Below are positions 8,115 through 17,051 of a DNA stretch of 18,843 nucleotides, piece after piece. Every line of letters starts with the position of its first letter. Within the stretch, counting starts at the first letter, position 1. A program made the translations under genes and the position numbers. This DNA comes from Discostella pseudostelligera (taxonomy: Eukaryota > Bacillariophyta > Thalassiosirophyceae > Thalassiosirales > Thalassiosiraceae). The notes beneath the pieces are model-generated. The model was not told the DNA's origin. It worked only from the letters and a program-made list of their open reading frames with translations, and did no database searches. The stretch is from the NCBI GenBank assembly GCA_036940085.1, contig JALLBK010000221.1, positions 1-18,843 on the forward strand. The letters are read 5' to 3'.

Positions 8115-11100
8115 CTAGATTAACGACCCTCGCCTCTTCGCCTCTGCCACCAGGTTTTTCAACGCCGCCGAGCCTTGTTGTCCAAGAGTGCCATGAGCGT
8201 CGCCGACACAAATCAGTTGATGCCTCGCCCTGGTCAGCGCAACATTTATTCTCCGGTCGTCCGATAGGAAACCTGCTGCGTGGCGTACCCCTTTCTTTGA
8301 CGACGATCTGACGAAAGATATGATGACTACATCGGCTTCACAGCCCTGACTGGAGTCCACGCTAGCAACCATGACTTTGCCATATCCTCTCTTCGACAAA
8401 AGTTGTCGAAGTAATGCCACTTGCCCATTGTAGAATGTAATAATGCGCAGCTTATCACAGGAGTCCCAACCAGGTACCTTTCTCTTTTCAATTTTCTGCA
8501 CTAGATTCAACACAGCCATGCACTCCTCTTCATTAGCATAAGATCCTCCAAAGTGCATGAACTCATTTCCACGAATATTGATGAACGAAAAGGGTTTCAT
8601 CGTCGGCAATGCAACATCACTAACATACTCTTTGCTAACATCATTTGTTGAGAGCGAGAATTTGTTCAGTATACAGTTCTTTTTAGAAACTCAGCAGCAA
8701 GAGGTCAAGGTCAATTCTCACCTAGAAACATTCGTTCCGTCGGTGATTTTTGCATTGTAAAACTGATTGCATGGAAATTGGCTGATTTGCTTGTGCATCC
8801 TGTACTGACAGTCCAACATGACATATTCGGCACAGCATTGATTCATCAATCGCTCGTGCAAAGAAGTACTCAACCCCATATCGGCAGCAAAACGACTCAT
8901 TATCGTTGGAGGTAGCTGAAGAGCTGCGTATTCCAGATAGAGATACACTTTAGTAAGGACAGTTCACAGTCAATGTAAGAGTTCATTTCGCTTCGAACAA
9001 TACTTACGATCGCCAACGGCTAGCATTCGTAACGGGCGTAAATGAAATGGGATGCAAATTTCAGCCTCGGTAGCTGCAGCGGCTTCATCGATTAACAGAT
9101 CGTCAATTCCACGTGTTTGTTTCAGTAAGGAAGAGCCAGCAGAACTTAGCGTGCAGAAGATAACACGAGCTGTCGCAAGGAGCTCTGGAACTGGTGAATC
9201 AATGTTGTCGAGAGCTTCAATCAATTCTTCCGCATGGTAGACTGCCTTCTCCAAAATTGACACCACGGATATCTGACACGGCACATCATTCTCTTGTATT
9301 GATCTATTCCATAACACAATGGCAGCGGCTTCTCCAACCAGACGTCGTAGAAATTTGGCACAATCGCAGACGGATCTACTGCTAGGAATGCTCATTGAGA
9401 TTTTCACCTCAACATTTTCCACCTGTGCTACCAATTCATCGATTGCTAAATCGGTTTTGAACCTCGACGCATGCATGTCAACATTGCAAAGCCTTTTCAG
9501 GCAAGCCAAAATAGACATGCACTCCATCTTCAGCGAATCTACCCATGTGTAAACGAAAATACTTCTTAGAGTTGACGACAGCGCTTCGGTGGCAGATGAT
9601 GTCTCCTCATTTCTAGGTGACGATTGGGAGATGAGTTTGTCTTCCACACCAATCAACACTGCATTGCATTTACATGAAAGATCGGAGCTTGTAACGATAG
9701 CAAGAAAGCGCTCCGCGATTACCGTCACGGCCTTGTTCGTTGGAGCAGACACTAGTATTCTCGACTGCGGGTTGCTCGCTAACCTCCGACAAATAATGTT
9801 CACTAGAAAAGTCGACTTGCCGGTCCCTGGAGGGCTGCATTCGTTGTAAGTACTGGCGGGTGGAGATGTGCACAAAAATGCAACATCGATAACATCATGA
9901 CACTCACCCTTGAACAAGGATCAATGATTCTGGTGGCGAATGTAAAAAGAGTCTGGCGGCTTTTTCTTGCGTATTGTTAAGCGTTGGAATTTTGTCAAGT
10001 AGACCTGATAAATTCGTTTCACAATCATTACTGTCATCGTCATCATCTGCTTCCACGCTGCATCCTGAATCATCATTATCGACGTAATACCCCTCTTGCA
10101 ATACCCCTCCAGCATCGTCGTCATCATCCACATTGCACACCACCTCTTCCTCTTCATCATCATCATCAGAATTGTCAAATCGGATGTGTGTCGCATTCTT
10201 TTGACCCAAGAGCTTCCGCAAAAATGAAACTTTCACCATCCTCAAGCAAGCTTCCATCTGTCTCACCTGTGCAACTAACGTGGTCACTGGTGTGGCGTAG
10301 AATAATCTGTTTTCGTCACTGGGACTCTTTTGTTCAATATCAAGATGATCACGACGAAATACCATGAGAGAAATTGTAGAGTCTGGAGAAGATGACGATG
10401 CAGATTGCTGACCACCATTAGGGACAATGCATGCGAGAGTGGAAGATTCATTAATTCCAACTCTGCACTGTCGACGGAGCAATATGACACTTCCCGGTCG
10501 TGTCCATTGGGCGCTAATACTACCCCCGCTGTATCTTTGTTTCGATTTATTGTTACCAACGATTTGGAAGTTGAGCATCAGTGGAGCATACTTTCGATGT
10601 GTAGTTGCCAATTTCGTATATTTCTCTTCTATCGATGTGAGCTCCAATGTGAAAGTTGTGAGAGTGTTGGCGCTACGTACATTGCATGATATTTTGGTTA
10701 GGGCATCCGCAAGTATGCATCGACTTTCCTCTAAAATCAAAGGTGCCAAAGACATGTAATATGCTGTAGTTCAGAGATTGAAGTGCAAGATGTGACGAAT
10801 TGTATTGAGTGAGTGGCAGCAGCCTTGACAAAAGATATATTGCATCTCAGAATATATTATATATTCTCACATCTTGCATTGTCATACGTTCCAGAGCGGG
10901 GAGATGCATTCGTGTTCATTGAATTTGAATCGATGTTGATCGAGCTAGATCGTTGCATCAAATGATGTGTTCGTGCATCTACTGGTTGCAATAAATGTGA
11001 CGGAGTCGGTAGGCAAGGAACATTCATCAACGAGCATGCCTGTTGAATGACTGCTCGATGTGAATTTCCATCAGTCTCAGATTGTTGCATGTCAACAGTT

Positions 11101-11336
11101 GATGATGAAAGTAATGACCCGAAGAATCGCTCATATTCTCTCATTGACTTCGGATATGGCGTTAGAGATTCATGATGTTGATGACGACGATGAACCGACG
11201 CATCGTTAGTAGCAGTCGAACGCGGTTGAAACTTTCTCTTCCGAGCATTCCGACGAGCCCGTTCCGCGCCCCCAATAAAGGAAGACTTGAAAGGGATGAA
11301 ATCTTCATTTCCAGTTATATCAGACATAATATCCAT
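8115..11336 (-). CDS. Upf1-like superfamily 1 RNA/DNA helicase, five exons
   Basis: I model complement(join(8115..8634, 8722..8923, 9008..9834, 9908..10763, 10871..11336)), 956 residues. Introns are 107, 73, 84 and 87 nt, all GT-AG. The total exon length is a multiple of three, and two junctions fall inside helicase motifs and rebuild them: LVQG|PPGTGKST (Walker A, residues 441-449) and VGD|PLQLPPT (motif III, 715-723). Other motifs are a Q-motif-like LNNTQ before Walker A, Walker B IDEAA (689-693), QYRMH (756-760), VDSSQGCEADVVIIS (876-890) and RRINVALTRAR (911-921). This set is typical of the ATP-driven 5'-3' Upf1/SMUBP2/Sen1 group. The N-terminus (1-155) is basic and unrecognised; residues 200-300 are plausibly the OB-like domain. 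A strongly acidic insert lies at about 350-404. There is no obvious CH-type zinc domain as in Upf1 itself. Which subfamily it belongs to, and whether it acts on RNA or DNA, is open. Confidence 0.9.
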
Positions 11337-11692
11337 AAAGAATAGAGATATTGTTGCCTATCCACGCTAGCAATAAGTAGTACCAACCCTCTCGAATGAA
11401 TGGCTCGGCGGCGGCGGCTCGCTCTCTAGCTCTCACATGTTCTTCAGCGGCACTTTGGTACTGACCGTCGTCCGTAGATTCTGCAAAATTTTATCTGTGC
11501 CGAGATCTGGTACGTATGTATGTCAACGCGGTGAAGCATGTAATACCAGCTCGAATTGAACCGAATTGATACCAATACCCCGACCGCCAATCATTATAGC
11601 GCCTCCAATAATAAGTCACTACTCTTCCTAATTGCAAATCTCAGCCCTCAGATATCCGAACAACATATTCATAATTAGGAAGAGTAGATTCT
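11337..11692. promoter_or_regulatory. Divergent upstream region between the helicase gene and the transposase-like gene
   Basis: This 356-bp gap separates two start codons facing away from each other. It includes a GGC-repeat patch (11403-11420) close to the helicase start and ends in the stem-loop at 11619-11687. If the plus-strand gene is a mobile element, the element's left boundary lies somewhere here; no terminal repeat or target duplication was found by eye. Confidence 0.45.
11619..11687. repeat. Perfect 15-bp inverted repeat (stem-loop) five bases before the ATG at 11693
   Basis: CTACTCTTCCTAATT at 11619-11633 is exactly complementary to AATTAGGAAGAGTAG at 11673-11687, with a 39-nt spacer. 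In RNA this would form a 15-bp hairpin immediately in front of the start codon at 11693. It could be a translation-limiting leader hairpin or a transposase-binding subterminal palindrome. Confidence 0.9.
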
Positions 11693-13150
11693 ATGATGGA
11701 ATGTGATGCCCTGGATGTGTTAGCAAAATACGTCGTGTATCTCGCTACTGCGCCATCATACTGGTATACACTGAATTCGAGCTATGATGACAAATTTCAT
11801 CTGTCCCATCGACTCGGATTGGACGAAGATGATTATCAGTATCTCCTTGTTGCAGTGGGTCTGGCATATTTCAAAGGATCTAAATTCTGTATTCTACGAG
11901 ACCAATGGGATTATTTTCGTGGGCATGAATACTTTATCGACACCAACGATTTATCGAAACACAATCGCAGATCGAAACAAAACAGCATGCCACCATCGAA
12001 GTCCATATTTGAGTTGGATACTAAAAATATGAACATCAACGGGGACTGCAAGGTTTGGTATGTCTTACGAATTGGTAAGATGGATGATACATCATCATTG
12101 GATTTTGGCAGTCAGAAGAAATATGGTGAGGATCCGCCCCGTATGACTAGAATTCTTCAAGTGCAACAGCAAGCCTTTCTTTCATCCGCAGCCAATATTA
12201 TTGCAAACACCAAAATATCGCTTGTCAATTTGTCTGAAGAGCCAATGGTGATGGGAGAGGAGCAGGCAGATAATACCACCAATGTATCACCAAATACGAC
12301 GATGAAAGAGGACGCGGATAATACCACTACCACCACAATAGCAGCAAATTCGATGACAACAGCGACGAGGACGATGACGACAACAACAATGATGATGATG
12401 GCAGCAGTATCACATACATCTCGTCCAGTGTCGACAAAAGATGATACCACATCAGCCACACAATTCCTCACACCATTTCGAATGTCAAACACCGCTTACT
12501 GCTCAACAATCACACCTGACAGCGATACAACAATCACCGTACCCACACTTGGACAGAAGTATCCCGCTCTTGCAGCAATATTTGGTAACGACTTTGATCC
12601 ATTCCAAGAAGATATACAACAGAAAATTCAAGCATATCTTACGGAGATAACGCATATACTTGATGCATCACGAGCAGGATTGAAAGTAAAAGATTTTGGG
12701 GGTCATGATGTATACTATGTTCGAGTGCCCAAGACAAGCAGTGATAAAAGTTTTAACAACAGTAGATCCTGGGCTGATGACGCACTAAAAATAAATGGAT
12801 CGCCTCACCAGGGCACAGATGAAAGTGCATTCCGTGTTTCGAATCATCTGTGCAGATTCTATCCTGGCCCATTTTTAGCAGCACTGGCAAACCAAGGGAT
12901 GGCAATTGCAAAGCCGATGACCACAGTGCAATTCGCTGCCATGTTAAGTGCTCTACACATCACCGGACAGAAAGAAAAAGTGCTGGCAAGGTACTTGCGA
13001 CATTATCTTGGAAAAGGCTTCTGCCCTTCTCTTAGAGGTATATCAATTCTGGCCGCGGGTCATGCCGAGATATTCACAGATAGTGTTGAATGGGAATATG
13101 AAGAAGGTGAAAGAAAGGAGGAGTGGGCTGAGAAGAATCTCCACTCTTAG
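11693..13150 (+). CDS. N-terminal part of a transposase-like protein, or separate unrecognised gene
   Basis: Open frame of 485 residues ending in TAG at 13148. I do not recognise residues 1-200. Residues about 205-243 are a Thr/Met/Ala low-complexity run (a TTTTMMMMAA stretch) that looks like microsatellite expansion. From about residue 285 the sequence looks folded and conserved (GNDFDPFQEDIQQKIQAYL, FYPGPFLAALANQGMAIA, FAAMLSALHITGQKEKVLARYL). The frame continues past the stop in the same phase into the D-x-x-N-K-x-F region of the downstream pseudogene, and the text on both sides of the stop (EEWAEKNL, then LTRALNARKV) reads as one protein. I therefore think the TAG is a nonsense mutation in a single larger gene spanning 11693-15154. 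The alternative is that this is an intact, shorter protein. No signal peptide or membrane segment is seen. Confidence 0.6.
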   Translation: MMECDALDVLAKYVVYLATAPSYWYTLNSSYDDKFHLSHRLGLDEDDYQYLLVAVGLAYFKGSKFCILRDQWDYFRGHEYFIDTNDLSKHNRRSKQNSMPPSKSIFELDTKNMNINGDCKVWYVLRIGKMDDTSSLDFGSQKKYGEDPPRMTRILQVQQQAFLSSAANIIANTKISLVNLSEEPMVMGEEQADNTTNVSPNTTMKEDADNTTTTTIAANSMTTATRTMTTTTMMMMAAVSHTSRPVSTKDDTTSATQFLTPFRMSNTAYCSTITPDSDTTITVPTLGQKYPALAAIFGNDFDPFQEDIQQKIQAYLTEITHILDASRAGLKVKDFGGHDVYYVRVPKTSSDKSFNNSRSWADDALKINGSPHQGTDESAFRVSNHLCRFYPGPFLAALANQGMAIAKPMTTVQFAAMLSALHITGQKEKVLARYLRHYLGKGFCPSLRGISILAAGHAEIFTDSVEWEYEEGERKEEWAEKNLHS

Positions 13151-15154
13151 ATTGAAATACAGTTAACAAGAGCATTGAATGCCAGGAAGGTGTCGACACC
13201 CTCAAGTGTGTTGGAATTGCAGCTTGTCCTCGGTGGTGACCTTGGCAATAAGGCCTTTCAATTCGTAGCAGAATGCAATAGTCGAAGACGGTGATCCAAT
13301 CTACTTTGAATTTATTGTCGCATAATATGCAAAAGTGAATCGGTAAGATTAATTGAAACAACTATTTTACCCCGTCTAACAGAGGGATTGAAGTTGATGA
13401 CGGATAAGAAGCTCCAGATATACTCGACAGGAGATAATAGTACAGTAACATGTTCCTTCACCCCACCGACAAATCCTTCCATCCAAGTTGGCATTATTGC
13501 CCTGGAGGTAATGATATACATCACCGGAGATCTCAAATTTCAAGCGATGGTGCTGGGGAGAGAGGGAATGTCTGGACAACATTGTTTGGTGTGTAAATTG
13601 AAGTGTCATCAGTTCCAAAACATAGATCATGACGACGGTGAATTGTGGACGTTTCCCGACCTAGTGAGCACTGCAAAACAGATTGCAGCTAGTAAAAGTG
13701 GGAAGCCAATAAATGGAGTTAAAAAGGAACCATGGTGGCCGTTTCTCAACATCAATCACTTCATGGTCCCACTCCTTCATGTTGAAATTGGAATTGGCAA
13801 CAACCTACTTGATAGATTCTGTCACATAATTAATGCATTTATTGAGAAGTTGAGCACGGAAGAAATCAAATTGATACGGGCGCTAGGTACTTACAAGAAT
13901 ATCATCAATAAAACAGTGAAGGATAGGAAAGCATTTGATCTATCACCCGCAGGAACCCAACTCGAGTCATTGAAGGGGAAGATTACATCACGCCGGCGCA
14001 AACTAAATGTAATAGCCGCCAGTGGATAACATGAAGAAAATGAAGATGATGGAACTGAGAGTGATGCCAACAAGAGCGATTCTGATAGTGAGGATGGCAA
14101 TGATCACAGTACAAGCGATCACAGTACAAGCAACAATGATAATGGCAATGAAACTACTGCTAGCTTAGCTCACTTACAGCAAGTCACAAGTTCCATACCT
14201 CTCGTAGATGAACTTTCCAACCTTGAACTAGAGCTGGAGCCCCTCGCGAAGAAACGGAAGGCCATTGTTGACAAATTGAATGCTACCAAAAGTCTCGCAG
14301 CCAAGATATAGGAGAAATTAAGTGACATACAAAAATCCAAAGTGAGAAAAAGCATGAGCCTGGAGACACACATTTATGAGGTGCTAAAAAAGATTGGGGT
14401 GCAGGTGCAAGCATACCATGGTGGGAGTTTGAATGGCAAAGACATAATAAAGGTCATGAATAATGCCACTTACTTGTTTAATGAGTACGCGAAGATCTTG
14501 AAGGCAGGGAAAAGGGATAATTGTGATCTGAGTAATGACGACATCGATGCACTGTGCCAAAACTTTCAGATGGTATTTGTGCTTTGGGACAGTGCAATAT
14601 CCTTTGCAAGGAAGAAGAATCCAGAACCAAACGATGTCATAATGTACTGGCATTTTGTTTGTGCTGCCATTGAAGGACATGTGAAGCTGGGGCTAAGTGT
14701 CACTCCGAAGGTGCACCTGATGCACAAGCATGTTGTGCCACAGATGACGGATATTACTGGGGGGGTGGGAAATAAAATGGAGGATGGGCTTGAGAGATCA
14801 CATCAAACAGGTGGTAGATATCGATTACAATTTGGGAGAGTATCAAACTTACAAACTCGAGCCGTTGCAAAACAGCGGTATGCCCATTGCAGCACGAATC
14901 CAGAAGTTGTCCAGCAGATGATGGAAGTAGAAGCGGCATCAAAGAGAAGGTTTAATAGGGACAGGAATGACAGAGAGACTGTAGAGGAAATCCGTGAGAG
15001 GGAGCGTGTGTTAATCAGATTGAAAACACTTGAGGATTACGAAGCGGACATAGATAGCAATGATGGAAATTCACTCACCTTCTTGTCCCAACTGTTGACA
15101 TCTGATGCCGCAACAGTCGAACCAAGAACTGCAACCAGTGGAGAGTCTGCATAA
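13151..15154 (+). pseudogene. Degraded central and C-terminal part of a transposase-like gene
   Basis: The frame of the upstream 485-codon segment continues to 15154, broken by TGA at 13292, TGA at 13307, TAA at 14027 and TAG at 14309. Around 13293-13316 another frame (DPIYFEFIV) makes better sense, suggesting a +1 and a compensating -1 change; after that the original frame resumes. Text between the stops still looks coding: LGGDLGNKAFQF at 13226-13261, ITGDLKFQAMVLGREGMSG at about 13520-13576, a CxxCxxxCH knuckle at 13583-13609, an acidic linker and coiled coil (14030-14340), YHGGSLNGKDI at 14417-14449, and PKVHLMHKHV followed by a GxGxxxEDxxExxH block near 14765-14800. This order resembles transposase-derived protein families repeated in invertebrate and protist genomes. 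D at 13238, D at 13529 and E at 14780 or 14792 could be a DDE triad; that is inference. I cannot assign a named superfamily and saw no terminal inverted repeats. Confidence 0.6.
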
Positions 15155-15627
15155 TATATAATAATGCTAATAATTATGCGGCACATGGTGGCACGATGAT
15201 TATGCCACAGATATTGCTGCAGTCGAAGGCCGGCGGCGGGCAGCGGGGCGGCTTGATGGGTTTGTTGAATTTCATTTTGATAGATATTGAAGGATATTGA
15301 ATGGTAGCGGATATCTGCTTGAGTGATTAGTAAAATCAATGGTTCTTGCTTTTAGCAAACACATACGGCAAGATGCCACGTATCGTACCTCTAAAAATAC
15401 GTGCTCTAGGGTGGGGGAAATTACCGGCTCCATAGTGGCAATAAAAAATGGCATGACATCACACACATGCCACGTGTTACGTACAGTAATTCCTACTTAC
15501 ATAGGAATATTCCTGATGCAAAATACCAGATTCGGGATTCCGGTATTTTGCCGCCTCAAAAAGTCCGAAATTCATGAGTGGAATTGTCCCATCGCGCGGC
15601 GGCGCACGGCGATCATGCTTCATTCAA
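15155..15627. other. Non-coding stretch with small hairpins, between the transposase-like relic and the fold-back element
   Basis: No gene is supported; a 115-codon plus-strand frame at 15339-15686 overlaps the fold-back arm and has no recognisable content. A perfect 10-bp hairpin pairs GCAAAATACC (15518-15527) with GGTATTTTGC (15542-15551). AGGAATATTCCT is a 12-bp palindrome at about 15503-15514. ATGCCACGT occurs twice, near 15373 and 15466. A GC-rich patch (GCCGGCGGCGGGCAGCGGGG) lies near 15229. The density of short inverted repeats suits decayed mobile-element ends. Confidence 0.5.
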
Positions 15628-16047
15628 TCTTCTTAAGGCTTGCTCTTGAAGTCTGTCAGTGCTTCTACAGATTCCAAATCGATTGAAAAAAAGTGAGCCA
15701 AGTCGCTGCCAAGCAAGATTTCGAGATAATCCAGATGGGTTTGGAGATAATCCAGAAATTCATTTTGTACTAATTCCTACGTTGATTTTGCACTTTTTGA
15801 CGGGTAGCAGACAGACCAACGCACTCCAAATAATGACTCGACGCCGACAAGAGCCAGACCGTTTCGCCTCTTCACCATGGCGGAACAGCGGCAATCTGCG
15901 GCAGTAGGCTCAACGGCAATCACTTTAGCCCACGGACCAGCTGGATTATCTCGGAATCTTGCTCGGCAGCGACTTGGCCCGCTTTTTTTCAATCGATTTG
16001 GAATCTGTAGAAGCTCTGACAGACTTCAAGAGCAAGCCCTAAGAAGA
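15628..16047. mobile_element. Fold-back / MITE-like element with 107-bp inverted-repeat arms
   Basis: The arm at 15628-15734 is the reverse complement of 15941-16047 with 6 mismatches and no gaps by hand count, about 94 percent identity. The 206-bp centre between the arms encodes nothing convincing. It contains an extra copy of GAGATAATCCAG (about 15744-15755) matching the arm's inner end, so the inner edge was duplicated once. A further partial copy of the arm's outer end, TTCAAGAGCAAGCCCTAA, lies at 16220-16237. Long, near-identical arms and a non-coding centre indicate a non-autonomous fold-back or MITE-type element, or one arm copied in inverted orientation. Reading frames through the arms (15659-15907 plus, 15777-15992 minus) share words because of the repeat and are not genes. 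No target-site duplication is obvious. Confidence 0.8.
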
Positions 16048-16614
16048 CTCTTGAGGCTATCTCTGCACGCAGACTTTCTCGACCCTGTATTCTGTATTTT
16101 GGACTCGTCGTCTGTCCCTGGTCGGAACTTCCGAGAAATTTCTTGGGTGGTCTCTGCAGGCAGATTGGACCCTTACCAACTCTTGAAAACTCTTGTCTTG
16201 AAAATTTTCAAGAGTTTGGTTCAAGAGCAAGCCCTAAATCTTCTTCTCTTCTGTCTCCGCACGCAGACAGACGCAACGCTGCGCCATGTGTAACCCAGAG
16301 AAGTCGAGCCTCGCACCAAATTCCATGTGCAACGTCTGACTGTCTCCGCTGAGCATAGAAGTGGCCTCCCTTCTCTCATACTTCACACTAGTACTTCACC
16401 TCTTGCTCTCTCCAGCACCCTGCCTCCATATTCCTCCATCCACCACAGCAACACCACCATGTGGCTCTCTCCACTTCCACTTCTTCTGTGTGAGGACTTT
16501 GCTTATTGCTGTGTTTCAAGCCAGGTTGTCTAACATCATCTAAGAACTTTAAGTAGTTTAGGTTTAGTAGGAGGTGCTGAAGGAGCACCTGCACCTCACT
16601 CTGCTCACCTGCAC
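16048..16614. repeat. Repeat-derived non-coding stretch flanking the fold-back element
   Basis: No gene is supported. It repeats words of the neighbouring fold-back arm (TTCAAGAGCAAGCCCTAA at 16220-16237, and GCACGCAGAC near 16066 and 16259). It includes an 18-bp perfect palindrome, TCTTGAAAATTTTCAAGA, at 16196-16213. From about 16370 it becomes pyrimidine-rich (CTCTCC, CACCA words). Frames of 60-138 codons here are byproducts of that skewed composition. Confidence 0.55.
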
Positions 16615-16770
16615 CTGCTCTGCACCACCACTGTGCCTCTGCACATCCTCTGCACATCCTCTGCACATCCTCTGTACATCCTCTGTACCTCCTCTGCTGT
16701 ACCTCCTCTGTACCTCTGCACCTCTGCACCTCTGCAGCTCTATGCACCACCTCTGCAGCTCTTCAGCCAG
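16615..16770. repeat. Pyrimidine-rich minisatellite (CCTCTGCACAT-type units)
   Basis: Tandem, slightly variable copies of an 11-base CCTCTGCACAT unit pass into shorter CCTCTGTAC and CCTCTGCAC units. The strand is strongly C/T-biased. Apparent frames on both strands are repeats of the unit and encode only Cys/Ser/Thr/Pro or Arg/Glu/Val/Gln cycles. Confidence 0.85.
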
Positions 16771-16800
16771 CACCTCAGCACCAGAGTTACAAATGAGTTG

Positions 16801-17045
16801 AACTTTTTACAAAAAGTTAAAGTTGTCTCAAAATAGTGAAAGTTGTTCAAAGTTAAGTTGCTTGAAAAGTTGTTCGTGTTCGTCCTGCAAAGTTGTAAGT
16901 TAGGGTCAAAGTTATTCATCCATGTATCATTAAAGTTGTAAGTTAAAGTCAAAGTTGCACCCTCAAATGTCCACAAAGTTGAAAGTTGGAGTCAAAGTTG
17001 CTGTCCCCAATTAGACAAAGTTGTAAGTTGAGGTCAAAGTTGTTC
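16801..17045. repeat. AAAGTT-rich block with four regularly spaced 26-nt repeats
   Basis: Four copies of a 26-nt core, CAAAGTTGTAAGTTRRRGTC followed by AAAGTT, start at 16888, 16931, 16974 and 17016, so the period is 43, 43, 42. The intervening 17, 17 and 16 bases are unrelated to one another. More irregular AAAGTT copies fill 16801-16887. The last core ends 10 bp from the stop codon of the hAT fragment on the other strand. Known hAT elements carry clustered short subterminal motifs bound by the transposase, so this is a good candidate for the 3' subterminal region of the hAT copy. It is not a CRISPR array: there are only four diverged cores, a eukaryotic setting and no cas genes. Confidence 0.85.
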
Positions 17046-17051
17046 TCACCG

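Noticed and set aside
9984..10759. Plus-strand frames rich in His/Cys opposite the helicase
   Set aside because: Antisense of the Asp/Glu-rich insert and OB-like region of the helicase; no independent support.
11693..15154. Assignment of the transposase-like gene to hAT or KDZ
   Set aside because: The hAT dimerisation signature and the KDZ motifs known to me are absent; the YHGGS and PKVH...ED..E..H blocks do not fit either, so I left it unnamed.
15339..16352. Several frames of 69-138 codons through the fold-back element and its flank
   Set aside because: They are mutually similar because they read the inverted arms; no coding motif is visible.
16327..16836. Cys/Ser/Pro-rich and Arg/Gln/Val-rich frames over the minisatellite
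   Set aside because: Direct translation of a tandem repeat on both strands.
16888..17041. CRISPR array
   Set aside because: The spacing looks similar, but there are only four diverged cores with internal AAAGTT sub-repeats, spacers of 16-17 nt are too short, the setting is eukaryotic, and no cas-like gene is present.
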